This document shows positions 40,170 through 53,269 of a stretch of 64,000 nt of DNA, in pieces. The position numbers were made by a program, and so were the translations under genes. How positions within the stretch are numbered: the first letter of the stretch is position 1; every line of letters begins with the position of its first letter. The notes beneath the pieces are model-generated. The model worked only from the letters and a program-made list of their open reading frames with translations, searched no databases and was not told the origin of the DNA. Source of the stretch: Physcomitrium patens (lineage: Eukaryota; Streptophyta; Bryopsida; Funariales; Funariaceae); NCBI RefSeq assembly GCF_000002425.4, contig NC_037253.1, positions 11,213,065 through 11,277,064 on the forward strand. The letters are read 5' to 3'.

Positions 40170-41990
40170 ATAAACTTGTAACATCTATGCTTTATTAATG
40201 TCTTTATAATCACATTAGCAAGCATATCTTCTATAGTACAATACTTCACACTTATTTTACAATATTAAATCTTCTTTGCTATATAATGATGTTAAATTTT
40301 AAAATTCTTAGTTCTTAAATAGTGCTTTGGATTTTTAGAAAATACAAGACATCCTTGATTGTCACATATAATTAGTGTTGCTTCTAATTGCACCTATCTA
40401 ATGTCTTTAAAGAGTTTTTTTTATCCAAATTACTTCTATTGTTTAAGAGCTTCTTGCAATGTATTTAGCTTCTATAATTGATCTTGCTATGGTAAATTGC
40501 TTCTTGCAATTCCATGAAATGGCTCCTACTTCAAGAAAAAATGCATATCTTATTGTACATCTTCTATTATTTTTATCTCTATTGATCCTAAAGATGCAAT
40601 TATAACTAATACTAAATTAGTTTGTTGAAAGAAGAGCTAATCCCTATGTATTATTATCTACAAAAGATTTATATTCTTCTTGCATAGTCTTCTTCTACTT
40701 AATTATATCTTAAGTTTTGATGTCATCACACAAATAGAAGGGATCATCAAGAAGAACAATATTTGTAGGTCTTTTACTTACTTGAAAAAAGATGTGCTTC
40801 TTTTAGCATTCACAAAGTAGCCATCTCTTTCTCATAGGATATCTTGTTTTATTAGATGAAGATTGTTCTTGTTAAACATTATTGTCTCTAATAAGTATTT
40901 TTTTATTTTATTTTAAATATCTCATTTTAATTGAAGGTTGATTTTCATGCATATCTTCTTATAATTATGAATCATCCTTGCTTATCTTTTGGATTAATAA
41001 AGCCTTGTCTTTAGAAGTGTTAGGTTCTTCATTTAATGTCATTGCTTCATCTTCATCTTTTTTTTGTTTTTATAAAATGTGTCTACAAACACACTTTGAT
41101 TTCTATTTAAATATATTTTCAAGTACTCACAAGTACTCTTATGCTCCAAAAATTCAACATTATAATTTTTAATAATAATTTTTTATCCAAAAACATTAAC
41201 CTATATATCTTAATATCTTCACAATAGGCTTAGAAGAGACACTTTGTATCTTTTGCATCAAGTTTGAATCTCATACAATTTAATATCTTTGCATATGCTA
41301 TGCATTCAAATGCCTTCATGTATAAAATCCAAATTTTTCTTATACTCTAAGCTTATTGTAGTGTCATTGATGCAAGAACAATTCTTGAACATCTTTTTTT
41401 TGTATAAACAACATTTATAAGAACTTCACTCTAAAACTTTTAACCAAAATTTTAAACATAAATCATGTTCTTTGCCATCTCTACAATGGCACAATTTGAT
41501 CTTTTAGCAATACTATTTTATTATAAAGTATATGGAGTTATGATTTTTCTAACAATGCCTTTATTTTTCAAGTAAACATCAAATTGCTTAAACATGTTCT
41601 CATTGCTATTATTTCTAAGTAATAATTTGATCTTAGATTCACTTTGTTTTTCAACAAGAACTTTAAATTTCTTAAATCTCTAAAAACACTCATCTTAGCT
41701 TTAAGAATATAAATCCAAATCATTCTTAAGAAATCATCAATAAAAGTAAAGAGACACCTTATTTCTTCCATACTTATGGTCTTTATAGGTCCACATACAT
41801 CATAATGGACAATTTCTAATAACTTGGTAGCACATGTTGGCACATTTTGGCACATCACTTGAAAAGAAGGCCTTTTGTTGTTTGCCTTATCTACAATAAG
41901 TGGTTCAACAGGTTTTGCAATTATTTTTACATCAACCCCATTAACCCATGCCATGGTATGGGTAATACTTTCTCCTTGGCTTGTTGTTTA
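40170..41990 (-). pseudogene. Ty1/copia pol remnant with internal deletion
   Basis: Read on the minus strand from the high coordinate. Integrase lies at 41954-41568 (LLEIVHYDVCGPIKT, FTFIDDFLRMIWIY) and continues through shifted frames to about 41400 (IVEMAKNM). An FECIAYAKI..KLDAKDTKC block follows near 41290-41220. Then comes the start of the RT region (TMQEEYKSFVDNNT, about 40690) and directly RNase H (YAFFLEVGAISWNCKKQ, about 40560; KYIARSS; CDNQGCLVFSKNP; TEDMLANVIIKTL), ending near 40170. Most of the reverse transcriptase, including its catalytic YVDD region, is missing. Several in-frame stops. Confidence 0.85.
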
Positions 41991-42059
41991 AATTTTTGCA
42001 CAAAAATTCATAACTATAGCTATACATATAAATTAGATTTTTGCATCCTAATCACTATT

Positions 42060-43460
42060 AAGTAGTAACACATACTATTTCCTTCACTGATCAAGCGGGT
42101 GTAGAAATCTCCGGCTGAAAAGAGACCTGAAAGGCAACAGAAGATTGTGAGTTCTAGTTTCAACACTAAGCCAACTACATGAGTATGCATTAAGGAAGAT
42201 GTGAGTATCTGGCCGGGATCTTCCTCAAGCCAGTTCCTTAATAAAGCCACAAGTAATTGTGTCCGTGCCAAAATCAGGGCCAATAATTTGTGATAAAGCA
42301 CTAAGGACCTTATTTGGATATGTAAGAACAGCCAGTGAAACCCAAGCTTATCAAAGAAAGAGGGTCAAAAAAGAAATTCGTTCAGTTTTAACAGCAAATT
42401 AGTTAATCTAAATAAGACGTCATGCTAATTTCATCTATTTCACATATTCCATTGAACTCAGAGGCAGGGTTAACAAAAAAATCTTAGCACCCAGCATTAG
42501 CTATAGGGTCCAACATTTAACTTGATCTTTGCCTTGTACTGTGCTTGCAGAAGATGTTCACTTGACAGTCCTAAATCTCATCTCATTAATAATGATAAGT
42601 TTTATCAATCCAGGGTCTAATGTTGTTACATTTATATAATCTGAAATAAAAAAATTATTAGTAGCAAAGTAGCACATCATTTGAGAATTTTGCAACGAAA
42701 ACAAGAAGAATATGCAAGAAGAAATTACAAAGTACAATTCCATCCGAAGACCAGGAATTCCGACACAAAACCAAAAAAAATGACTCTTTCTGAGATTGAA
42801 TACAAATCTCTAAACGAATGCAATGAAAATCAGCTACTTTGCATCTTATACTAAATTTCCAAATTTATCTCAAACAAATGCAGCCTCCACTTTCTTGTCA
42901 ACTGATTCTAGCCTTCAATCTCCAAATCCAAGAACCAAAATTGCCAAACTAAACTCAAGAAAGCGCTCAATTCAGATATTTCTTTTTATCTAATAGAGGT
43001 CGCACTGAAATATTACAAAACGATAAAATGACAGAACCAAGTAAAAAAGAAATAAAAAAATGAAATAAAAAAAAAAAAAACAAAACAAAACAAAAACTAA
43101 TTGCACAAACTTGACCTCTGAACTGACTCCTTGGAACCAAAATCAACCCAGGGCTGCCATCGCCCGAACCCTAATCAATGAGCTTCTAACCACAACCTCT
43201 TTGGACTTACATATAGCTCCAATATCCTCCAAGTGGGGCCTCTGCAACTGCGCTGCTGCTAGCGACGTCGTCATCTCTCTCAAACCAACCTCACCTCACT
43301 TAGTTGATGAGCTCCAGCCTTAGAGTGATCCAAACACAAGCCACAATGTCCAGTTTTTTGCTGAAACCCACTTTCGTCATGAACCTTAAAAAGCAGGCAA
43401 AGAGTAGTGAGCACAATTCAAGCATCCAAGCCGTCACTAATTGACGATTTAACAATAGTT
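42060..43460 (-). other. Unexplained moderate-GC patch, possible gene fragment
   Basis: Composition is clearly richer in G+C than the flanks at 42060-42330 and 43100-43460. On the minus strand a start codon near 43311 opens MTTSLAAAQLQRPHLEDIG and continues to RVRAMAALG before a stop; it is Ala/Arg-rich like an organelle-targeting peptide. A second open stretch covers 42301-42020. I could not connect the two by splicing and recognise no family. It could be a truncated gene copy, a 5' exon of an unresolved gene, or an LTR of the neighbouring copia remnant. A poly-A/(CAAAA)n run lies at about 43055-43095. Confidence 0.3.
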
Positions 43461-44931
43461 TGCCTTTATGCAATTGCCAGCATATTGGACAACATAGACA
43501 GAGAACATGTGAAAATGAAGAGCAACAAAAACAAGTAGATGCTTAGCAAGCAAGCACAATATTAGAGGTGATTGGTGTGAAAAAAATGATTTTAACAATG
43601 TTGTGTCTATATTCAATCTTTGAGCTATATAACTGAGATAAAGAATACATGAACAAATTAACTAATATAAACAATAGAATTTATATTAGATGATATGGTG
43701 TTACTAATGTAAATAATTGTGTTTGTAGAGATATTTCTTAGTCTGAATTATCAAGAAATTGCACAATAAAGACAAAGGACACAAGATGAATAAACAATAC
43801 ATGCACAATATATGGAAAGGAGAAGCAAGGAATATAATATAGTGAAAAAATATGGTAGACAAGCACAACAATTTTATCTTGAAAATCACAATAAATGATG
43901 GAGAATATTAAATGGATCCAATATTTTATTAAATTTATCCATCCCATCCTAACTATTATGAACAAAAAAAAAAAAAAAAAAAAAAAAAAAACTTTTGATT
44001 CATTTTTTTAATACTAGATCTAAAACCAATGAAAATTAACTACATTCATCATTATTACCATATTCTTCATTTTGGGTAGGTTGATTTAATAAAAAAATTG
44101 GATCTATTTAATATTTCTCTGAATGATATGTTGAAAATATTGAAGTTTGATGATCACATTTTAGGATATTTCATTGGATGGAGAAACAAACTTTACTACC
44201 AAATTTAAGTTTTGATATATATTATCTTCATCAAAAGATCAAAGTTCCACTTTTAAAAGATATCTTTTTATTATTTGTATAGATATTTGATGGTTAAGAT
44301 TAAAAAAAATAAAATAAAATAAAATAAAATAAAAAGAATATTTGATAATATAATATATCACATGCATTTACATATTTTGGTGTAAAAATTAATAATATTT
44401 TCTTATAAAGTCATAACTATATAATTTTTATATATTTAAAAAACTTGGCCACTAAATAAATGTTCTTTTAGTTAAAAAGGATCAAAAGTAAGTTATATGT
44501 AACTTTATATGTATGATGTTGATTTTGTACATGGAGCAAGAATAGCATGTAATGCAAATTTGTCAGTCCAAATAATGTAGAAGCTTCAAGAATGTATGAA
44601 AAAACATCAAATTTTTTTTCTTTTTTATTACAAAGATCATAAAATATTATGGAAAGTAAGAAAATAGAAAGAGAGTAGTGATGATATGTACATAAATCTT
44701 CATTTTAATATAGATGCAAACAAATAATGTTATAATCATTCAACTTTTAGCAAAGTTGATATTATTATTCTTGGCAATAGAATAAAAGTAGAAGAAATAA
44801 GAAATATAATTTTTTAATAGAAAAAGATTCTATTTCAATGAATTTATGAAAAATATCTTACATACTTGCCCCTTTATTATGTTGTTATTTTCCATATAGA
44901 AAACATAGATGACATGACCAAATGAGACATA

Positions 44932-44971
<40 letters not shown>

Positions 44972-47463
44972 TGGCATTAAAAATGGAGGTAAAAATAAGA
45001 AGATTATTTAAATTATTAAAGTGGAATTTTATTTTTATTATTTTTTTCTATAATATAACAAATATTCTATCATATTACAAGATATGAAGTTGTTACAAGA
45101 ATTTATAATAGATACTTAAGAAATAATCAAATAGAATTAGATGAGTTACTTAAATATAAATTAAGATAAATTATACACAAGTATTTATCAAAGACAAACA
45201 AATGTTTTTATACATGTACAAAAATACAAAATTGAATTATAGAATCTAAGACGAAAGATAAATTTTTGTCAATTCATGTTGAAAGGATAAAATATTTGTT
45301 TAAGATATTTTAAGACTATATGGCTAATACTCAATATTTTCAATATCTAGATATATTTAAAACTATAATTACAAATCCATGTTGTTTAGAAATTTCAAGT
45401 AGACTTCTTTTAAGACAAAATACCAAAGATTGGTATAAAGAGTATTTCAATTTAGGCCTTTTGCAATGATTGAGGATATTTTTAAATACCATATTATAGA
45501 AAATATTCTTATAAGAGTGCATTCTATTGAATTTCAAAAGAGATGACTTTGATACATGCATTTCTTGATTTTTTTTACAAAGGTAGCAAAATAAAAGAGA
45601 TAATTTAGAGTTAATGCAAAGTTTTATGTTAAAGAAGAAGACCTATTGTAGTTTGTAATAATTAGCTCTTTTATGATTTATAATTTATGTAGACTTTAAA
45701 ATATATAATCAATATTAAAATTGGTGCTTAAGTTTGAATTATGAAAAATATTTATAAGAACATCTATAAATGACATGATTGTACAAAAGTATAAATAGGA
45801 AATGAGAAGTATTAGGTTAAATAATATATTGATACAAGCTATATCAAAGCTACAAAGACAATATAGTACTTTTTTATAATAAAAATAAGTAAAAAAGTTT
45901 TATATGTAATTTAATTATCATTGCATCTTTTCAAAATATATCAAGTTTTTTTTTTAATCTTAATGTTGATGCAAATGAAGTCTAAATCCATAGAAAGTTC
46001 CAAAAAAAACTTTTTGATGGAATCTTTCAAAATGTATGAATCTACAAGATTTCGTAAAAATATAAATATTAATCTTTTTTACAATTTTGTTTTTTAAAAT
46101 AAGATCATAAATAAGTAGAAAATAAGACAATAAATATTTGTAATGAGAAATTTATATTTTATTGATATTGCTTTAAGAAAAAAATTCTATTTTTGATTTC
46201 TTCTAGAATTCAAATATAGCTGTACATAGCCTCAATGATTTTAAGATTTGTGGATTGTAAACAGAATACATCATCTGAATTTTAAGAATGCATGCTTAGA
46301 AATGGAACTATTAGAAGATAACAAAGAGTAGAATAAATGATTAAATAAAGATTTAATAATAAAAAAATTAAAAAATATTATTTTTTTACTTTAATGTATA
46401 TCAATATACATAGAAGAGCTATGGAACAAGTTTAAATACTTGATATGAATGGAACTAAAACAAGAAGAAAAGAATTAGTGTAAATAGAGTTAAAATAAGA
46501 ATAAAAGACTTGGTATAAAAGGAATTAACATAAGAAAAAATGACTTGGCATAAAAAGATTAAAAATAAAATAAATTCAGACTTAATATAAAAAAGATAAA
46601 AAAGAAAAAATAAAATATAAATAGTTAGTATATATAAATAAGGTGATTAGCCGCCCATGTGTTAATAGTACATGATGGTTAAGCCACCTTAGGTAGTTAA
46701 GGTAGTCAAAAAAATACATATTTACTAAGATCAAATAATAAAAAAATATTATAAAGGCTATAAATAGCTACATATTTATTTTATATTTATCATAATTAAA
46801 TTATAATTAACATTCATATATGTTCTTTCTTTCTATCTTGTTTGTACATAAGAAAATCTTAGGTCTTAAATTATAAAATGACTCAAAGAAGAATTCATAA
46901 AAACTTTTAGTTTTTTTACTTAAGATTAAAGAAGATTTGGAACTAGGACCATGGAGTGAGTAAGAAAATAGATGGCTACAAGTTAAGGTTCATTAAGTGC
47001 AAGTTAAAGTTCTACTTCAAGCAAAGTCTATCATTAGTCTACTTCCTCTTTGAAAAAGACTTATTTAGAAATAATGGAATACTACAAGACATAAAGAAAA
47101 AAATAAAGAACCAAGTCAATTTAGATAGGTTTAAATTTTAATTATAAAAAAAAGAGTTCTTGACCTTGATAAAGTAATCAATCTTGGCAAAGTATTTAAC
47201 CTTGATAGAGTGTTTGACCTCAATTGATTAATTAATATCAAAACATTGATAAAAACTTTATCATCAACTTTAATTTTGGACACTTACATCAATAATAAAT
47301 AATTATCAAAGAATTATTGTTAATATAGAAATAGCTCTTGTGCAAAAGCATCAAAATGATATCCTACATTTATTAAGGTGTGATAAATTATAAACTACCA
47401 AATAGTAAAAAAAAATTATTTATAATTAAATAATTATAAAGTTCCAAAGTAAAAAAAAAAAAA

Positions 47464-47494
<31 letters not shown>

Positions 47495-48830
47495 TTATTA
47501 TATTGTCTCTTTTGACATAAGAGTAAAAGTTTTTAATGGTTGAAAAATAATACACTCTATATTTTAAAAAAAATCTTGATTTTTATAAATATTTGTTTAT
47601 TTACAATATTGTAAAGAATGCAATGTATGTTAATTTTCTAAAAAAATAATTTTTACCATCTAAGATGATATACTAATGCAAGATTTATAATTTACAAAAG
47701 TAGTTGATAAAATGGTATAAAATTCGTCCAAGACATAAATGATATCAAAAAATTATTTGACAAAAATTTGGTAGTCTTTAGAAAAAAGTTTTTACAAATT
47801 CTTTTTGTAATTATAAAAGACTTAAGAGAAGAGATTTTTTATGCTTCTTTGCAATGATCTACGATTTGGCTTCATATTAAAATATGCAAGTTGATAAAAA
47901 AAAATATGGAGTTAGAAGGTGAAATTGAGGAACTTTTGAAGATACACATCATTGATTATTATTATTTTTAAATAATTTATTTTTATATTAAAATATTATG
48001 CTTTAAAAAACCAAAAAATATTATATATATCTAATTTAAAAATATTTTAATAATTATTAATTTATTAAAAATTAAAGTCATCCTTCTAAAATATAAAAAA
48101 GTAGGTTTAATATTAGAAGCTTTGATTTAAATTGTATACTTAGAAATGCAAGAAGTTAGAAAATATAGAAATTAATATTTTATCAACAAATAAATACATA
48201 CAAAGACTTGATTCAAAGTAAACAGAGTTGAATATATATGATGTGTTATGGCCTACATTTTTTATTTAGTTTATTAATATATATATATATATATAAATTA
48301 TTACCTATAGAATTACTTTTATTCAATGCTAGGTTTGAAAAAAGATTTTAAGTGACTAAGTCTTGATTTACCTAAAAATATATTACAAAAATCTTATGTA
48401 TTTATTTATATTTATTTATATACTTCTACACGTAAATTTCCAAATGAACTCGAATTCTTATCTAAATCAGGTGTTGATTTAAGTATTTGAATGGATGGGA
48501 TAATTTTTCTAGGAACTTAAACAAAAATTTTGTGTTTTTAAAAATGTTAAGCTTGTAAATAAGACTTGTATACAGATTTGATATTAACGGAAAATTAAAC
48601 AAATAAATGAACATGAGCGTACAAAATTAATTAGTTCACACACACTAACTTTAAATTCAATCTTTGCATTCAACAAACATACTTAAGGGTAATAAATTTA
48701 CAAGTAATATGATACCAGAACCATCGCTTAGCACATCAAAACATAAATCCCATAACCAACTATTACATCTTCATTAAAAGTATAATACATTTTAACATCA
48801 ACACTTCCAGTGAAAAAATATAGGAGAAAT
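43461..48830. other. AT-rich spacer with simple and tandem repeats
   Basis: No recognised gene. Holds poly-A at 43974-43991, (AAAAT)n at about 44306-44335, (AT)n at 44933-44968, poly-A with (CAAAA)n at 47451-47494 and (TA)n at about 48276-48294. Short frames (45340-45561, 46956-47141) resemble nothing known. Confidence 0.5.
46438..46615 (+). repeat. 35-bp tandem repeat, about 5 copies
   Basis: Successive units of exactly 35 bp begin at 46438, 46473, 46508 and 46543, with a fifth degenerate unit after 46577. The shared pattern is ACTTGGTATAAAAGGA, then TTAAMATAAGAAAAAA. Confidence 0.8.
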
Positions 48831-50710
48831 ATCTACCAGTCAGAAATAAAATACAAATATAGGTACAGACAAACATATATAAACAAAAACAAACGAACAC
48901 AAGAGGATACGCAAAGAAACATAAACATTTCCATCATACAGAACAATTTGCGACCATATACTTGAAAAACCGGCAACTTGAAAAAACAGACCGAATCCAG
49001 ATTGTTTCCGTCTACAACATCGTCTGTGAAATGTTCTGGGAAGGAATGCAATAGCAGTAGGTAGAATTTGACAAACATAGGCTTTTTGACTGCGAGGGAA
49101 ATGTCGACAGTGGTGGTCTCAAGCTCGTTCACCATGTGTCCACGGATGGTCAGCGGATGGCAGTCCGCCCAGGTGCACAACCCATTCACTGAAGCTCTCC
49201 CTGCGATGTCAAACCCCACGCGTATTCGTTCCCTTGAATCCACCAGAATTCGCTCCGCAATCCCGAGTCAAGTACATGTACGTATCTGTGGATGGTCGTG
49301 TACGTACACACACATACAGACAGGCATGTGCATATTTAGCCCCTTCCCCCAATACAATAATACGTCTGCATGGCAAGGTTTGACTGTGCGCAGGCTTCAG
49401 ACATCATTCCAGTTCCATCGACCTTGGGCAACAAACAGCCCAGTCGCTAGGCCATTTGCCGACAAATCGTCCGACAGCCAAGTTTGGCATGTGTCGAGAA
49501 GCTGAGGACAGGAAAGTGCACGGAGACCGTGGGCGGGGCTTGTGCTGAGCGGATGGGCGAGAGCCCCTCCATATCCCCCGCCCCCCGAATCCGCGAGCGT
49601 CGGACGAGTCTGTGAGTGACGAAAAATGTCGGCCGAATGCAGACCTGTCTGGAGAATGGAGAATGCCTCGGAATGCTCCCGAATGCTTCCGGCCCAGTGT
49701 TCGTCGCGGCCACGGAGAATGTATAAGATCAAGTGCTGGTGTCCCTCATTCCTCATTCCTCATCCCCCAGCTTGCTCCAGCGTCACCTGGCGGTCCATTC
49801 TTCCACAGTGCGGCGCTTCCTTTGTGCTTCAGTTGAGGCTGCGAGTCGGAGTGGCGGACTCTTGTCTCGGTCCCCAAGATCAGGCGTTGCGTTTGAGGCG
49901 TCGGAGGCGTCGGTTCGTTGGTGATTATATCGGTCGCGGTCTCACCCAAGAGCCGTTCCTGATGGCGGGACGACGCACCGACGGTGATGGAGGTGGTTCC
50001 AAGTGGACGAAAAGAAGTGTTAAGTGCTGGTAGGTTCCCGTCTGGATCACGCTCGCCGGGAGCAGTCCTTTTCAGCGGCACCAGCTACTAGAGACTGCGG
50101 TTCCCCGCCGATGGAGCACCGATATCGACGTTCCAACCATGGCCGGAACGATGCTGCGGGGGCGAAGGCGATGCTGGAGGCTCCTGAAGGGCCGCTGAAT
50201 GTGGAGACTGTGAGCAAGAGAAATGGTGGACACGTCCCAGCGTGTGATGAACTGCTCCTCCATCATGAAAAACTACATTCCTGGGGAGCCTGCCTGTCAG
50301 CACAAAGCGACGCGCGAGGTGCCGCAGCTTCGGCGACGAACACAACGCTGTTCCGCTGGAGAAAGATAGACAGTTGCAAGCCTTGTGAGCGACACTTTGT
50401 ACAGTCTGTTTCGCGATGATCGCCCTCATTCTTGCGTTGTGTGTTCATGGCCACCGTGTTGCGGTGATGTGTCACAACGCGCACATGATTTTTTGCCCCC
50501 ATATTGGGCTCATTTCTCGTAGTTGGTAGGGCAGCACATGTTGATCACTCACTGTTAGATGTGAAGTCGGTATGCTTACAAGAAGAATAAACACATGTTT
50601 TTCATCCTCATTGCTCGGGGTGGCTTCAGGTCGTGCTTGAGTGGGAGATGATGGACTGCGTCTGCACCAGATTTTGCAGAGCTGCTGATTTCTGTTTGAT
50701 TTTGACATGT
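48831..50710. other. GC-rich island, gene not identified
   Basis: An isolated island with the composition of the genic islands, flanked on both sides by AT-rich DNA. On the minus strand 49260-48950 keeps an open, codon-like frame (RIRVGFDIAGRASVNGLC, then NELETTTVDISLAVKK) that may be an exon. On the plus strand, an ATG at 49962 opens MAGRRTDGDGGGSKWTKRS, and another frame at 50109-50419 gives MEHRYRRSNHGRNDAAGAKA and about 85 more residues. I recognise none and cannot splice them into one product. GC-rich frames run on several registers, so chance is a real alternative. It may hold a divergent gene pair or a lineage-specific gene. Confidence 0.35.
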
Positions 50711-51346
50711 TTTCTTGGTATAAAATTATAATATTTTTCTAATTGAAATCATTGCACAAAGCATAGCAAAGGGTTTTCAAATAGTAACTATATAAAATAC
50801 AGTAAGTGTACTTGTGATATGTATTGTGGGATTGAAAATTTGGATCCTTATGGTTTTAGTGTCATACAAACCTATAATAGGCTTTCTTAGCTCAAATTAC
50901 TGTTGAAAAACTTAAACTTTGTAAGTATGAGCATGATCATAATACTAAGGATATTGTTCTAATAATAATGGCAGGAATTGTTTTCTTCAAGATTCTTACT
51001 TATGCTGTATAATAGACTTACAAAAAAATGATAGCATTATTTTAGTCTGATTAAGCTTATAACAGAAATACTTAGTTACTAAAAGAATGATATTAATAAT
51101 CAAAGATTTAAATTAGATGGACTTTTGAAAAAGTAATATATTCATGTCTCATTTTGAAAGAAATGAATGTTAGAATATTAAAAGAGCATTGACAACACTA
51201 ATAATGGCTTTAGCCTTGCTTCTATATATGTATATATTCTTGTTAACAAGAAACCCTTTTGTATTTTTTTAAAGAAGTACAAGGCATGTGGATCTAACAT
51301 CTAAAATGAAAGTTATTTTATTAATATTTTCTTGAAGGTATAATAT
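50711..51346. other. AT-rich spacer
   Basis: Nothing is recognised. It is probably the upstream part of the gypsy remnant that starts near 51347. Confidence 0.4.
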
Positions 51347-52985
51347 GTCTAAGAGAAGTTTTTTTAGCTTTGGAAAGAAGAGTAGTGCTACATTGCTAAA
51401 ATACCAATCTTATGACGATGCATATGACCCTCAAGAAGTTGCTCAACTATCTTTTAAACCAATTTACAACTTGTCACAAAACAAACTTGTTGCTTTAAGA
51501 AAATAAATTGGCAAAAATCTAGAAAAGAATTCTATTTAGCATTCAAATTATTTAGTACAAAAATCAACCTTTTTTATCAAGAAAAAAGACAGATCCTTAC
51601 AAATGTATATAAATTTTCATGAATTCAATGAATTAAATATTATTTATTTTATTTTTATTTTACCTTTCATATTAAGATTGATAAATCAATTGAAGAAAGC
51701 TAAAATCTATATTTAAATAGATCTATAAAAATTGTATAATTTATTATAAAATAATATTAATAATAATTTTAAATTTTAAATTACATATACATTCTAAACA
51801 TAATATTATGCCTTTTAGATTTTTAAATACTCCAATTGGGATTTAAAATTTGATAAAAAATGTATTTTATGAACTTTTAGATAATTTTATTGTATATTAT
51901 TTAGAAAATATATTTATTTATTTATAAAATATAGACAATCATGAATAATGTTTGTCTTGTATTACAAAAACTTAGAAATTCAAGACTATATGTCAAGATA
52001 AAAATATGTATCTTTTAAAAAATTCAAGTAGAATTTTTGGAATATATCATATTAAATGTTGGATTGCAAATAGATCCTAAAAAGGTACAAACTATTATAG
52101 ATTAGGTACCTTTAAGAATAGTACATTATGTTTGGTAATTTTCAAAATTTATAAATTATTATTAAATATGTATTTAAAACTTCTTTGTAATTGCTACTTT
52201 ACTTATATAATTAACTTGTAACAAAAAATTTAGTAGAATAAAGATAATTAAATAAAATATTAAGATATTAATATTACTTTTATCTTTGCTCCTATTTAAT
52301 ACCTTCCAAATTTTATACTATTTGAAATATATTATCAAAAAAAGATAGTATCAATTTATTATAAAAAATTAAAAATAATAGAATTCATCTATTATTATTT
52401 TATTAAAGAAAATTCTTAACAAAAAAAATTAATTTTGAGATCCGAAATGAAACAAAATCTTACTTTTGTGGATCTATTTCAAGAATGACATGACCTAGAA
52501 GGTGATTCTCATCTTATCACATTTTAAGAATTTTGAATATTTCAAATCAATATTGTTTTAAATTATTTCCAAAATTTTTGAATTATATATTTATAAATAT
52601 TTATATTTAGTATTATAAATTATCTAGGAAAAAAATAGAACTTATTAATTACATTATTAAAAAGTTTATATCTTGTATCAAAAAAAGAGATGCTATTTAT
52701 AATCTATTAAAGTAATCAAAAAATTAAAAGTTTCATCATTATGCCATTAAATTAAAAAATCTAGTTGATACTATATTTTTTCGATAATATATTTTAAAAA
52801 TAAGTTTATAAGCTTTTTTATTATAGATATAAATTTTAATAAAATTCTTCAACATATTAAAGATTAATTTTAAATTATCTTCAATTTTTTTTCCTTATAA
52901 GGATAAACAAATAGACTATGTGAATCAAATGTTAGAACAATGTTTACAATGCATTGTCAACTATCACTAAGAAAATTGGACCATT
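51347..52985 (+). pseudogene. Ty3/gypsy pol remnant: RT to integrase
   Basis: A short intact stretch at 51347-51508 gives AYDPQEVAQLSFKPIYNLSQ, then NKLVALRK, the entry block of gypsy reverse transcriptase. It is followed after stops by FFIKKKDRSLQMYINFHEFN (compare KKKDGSLRMCVDYRALN), AKIYIxIDLK, a PFGL-like remnant, and a YKYVSFKKFK-type KCEF block. Near 52900-52980, QIDYVNQMLEQCL matches the integrase GQTERVNRTLEQYLR block. The region between is too eroded to define RNase H. Stops and frameshifts throughout. Confidence 0.75.
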
Positions 52986-53220
52986 ATCTAAATATTAAAA
53001 ATAAAATAATATAATATTAATTTTTTTAATAAATCCTATTTTTTTATGAAGTATGTTTATCATCTATAATTTGATACTTTTGATATTTTAATATATTAAA
53101 ATATAAATATGAAGATTTGGTAAATAAAATAATAAAGCTTCATATACTAATAAAGATACAGCTAAAAGAGCTACAAGAAATAAAAAAAAATAAAAAATAA
53201 AAAATAAAAAAAACTACTAC

Positions 53221-53223
<3 letters not shown>

Positions 53224-53254
<31 letters not shown>
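53224..53254. repeat. Poly-T tract of 31 bases
   Basis: An uninterrupted T run between the gypsy and copia remnants, preceded at about 53180-53215 by an (AAAAAT)n-like stretch. Its exact length should be treated with caution in assembled sequence. Confidence 0.8.
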
Positions 53255-53261
<7 letters not shown>

Positions 53262-53269
53262 ATCTCTAT

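Noticed and set aside
46438-46615. CRISPR-like array
   Set aside because: Units are directly adjacent without unique spacers, in a plant nuclear context.
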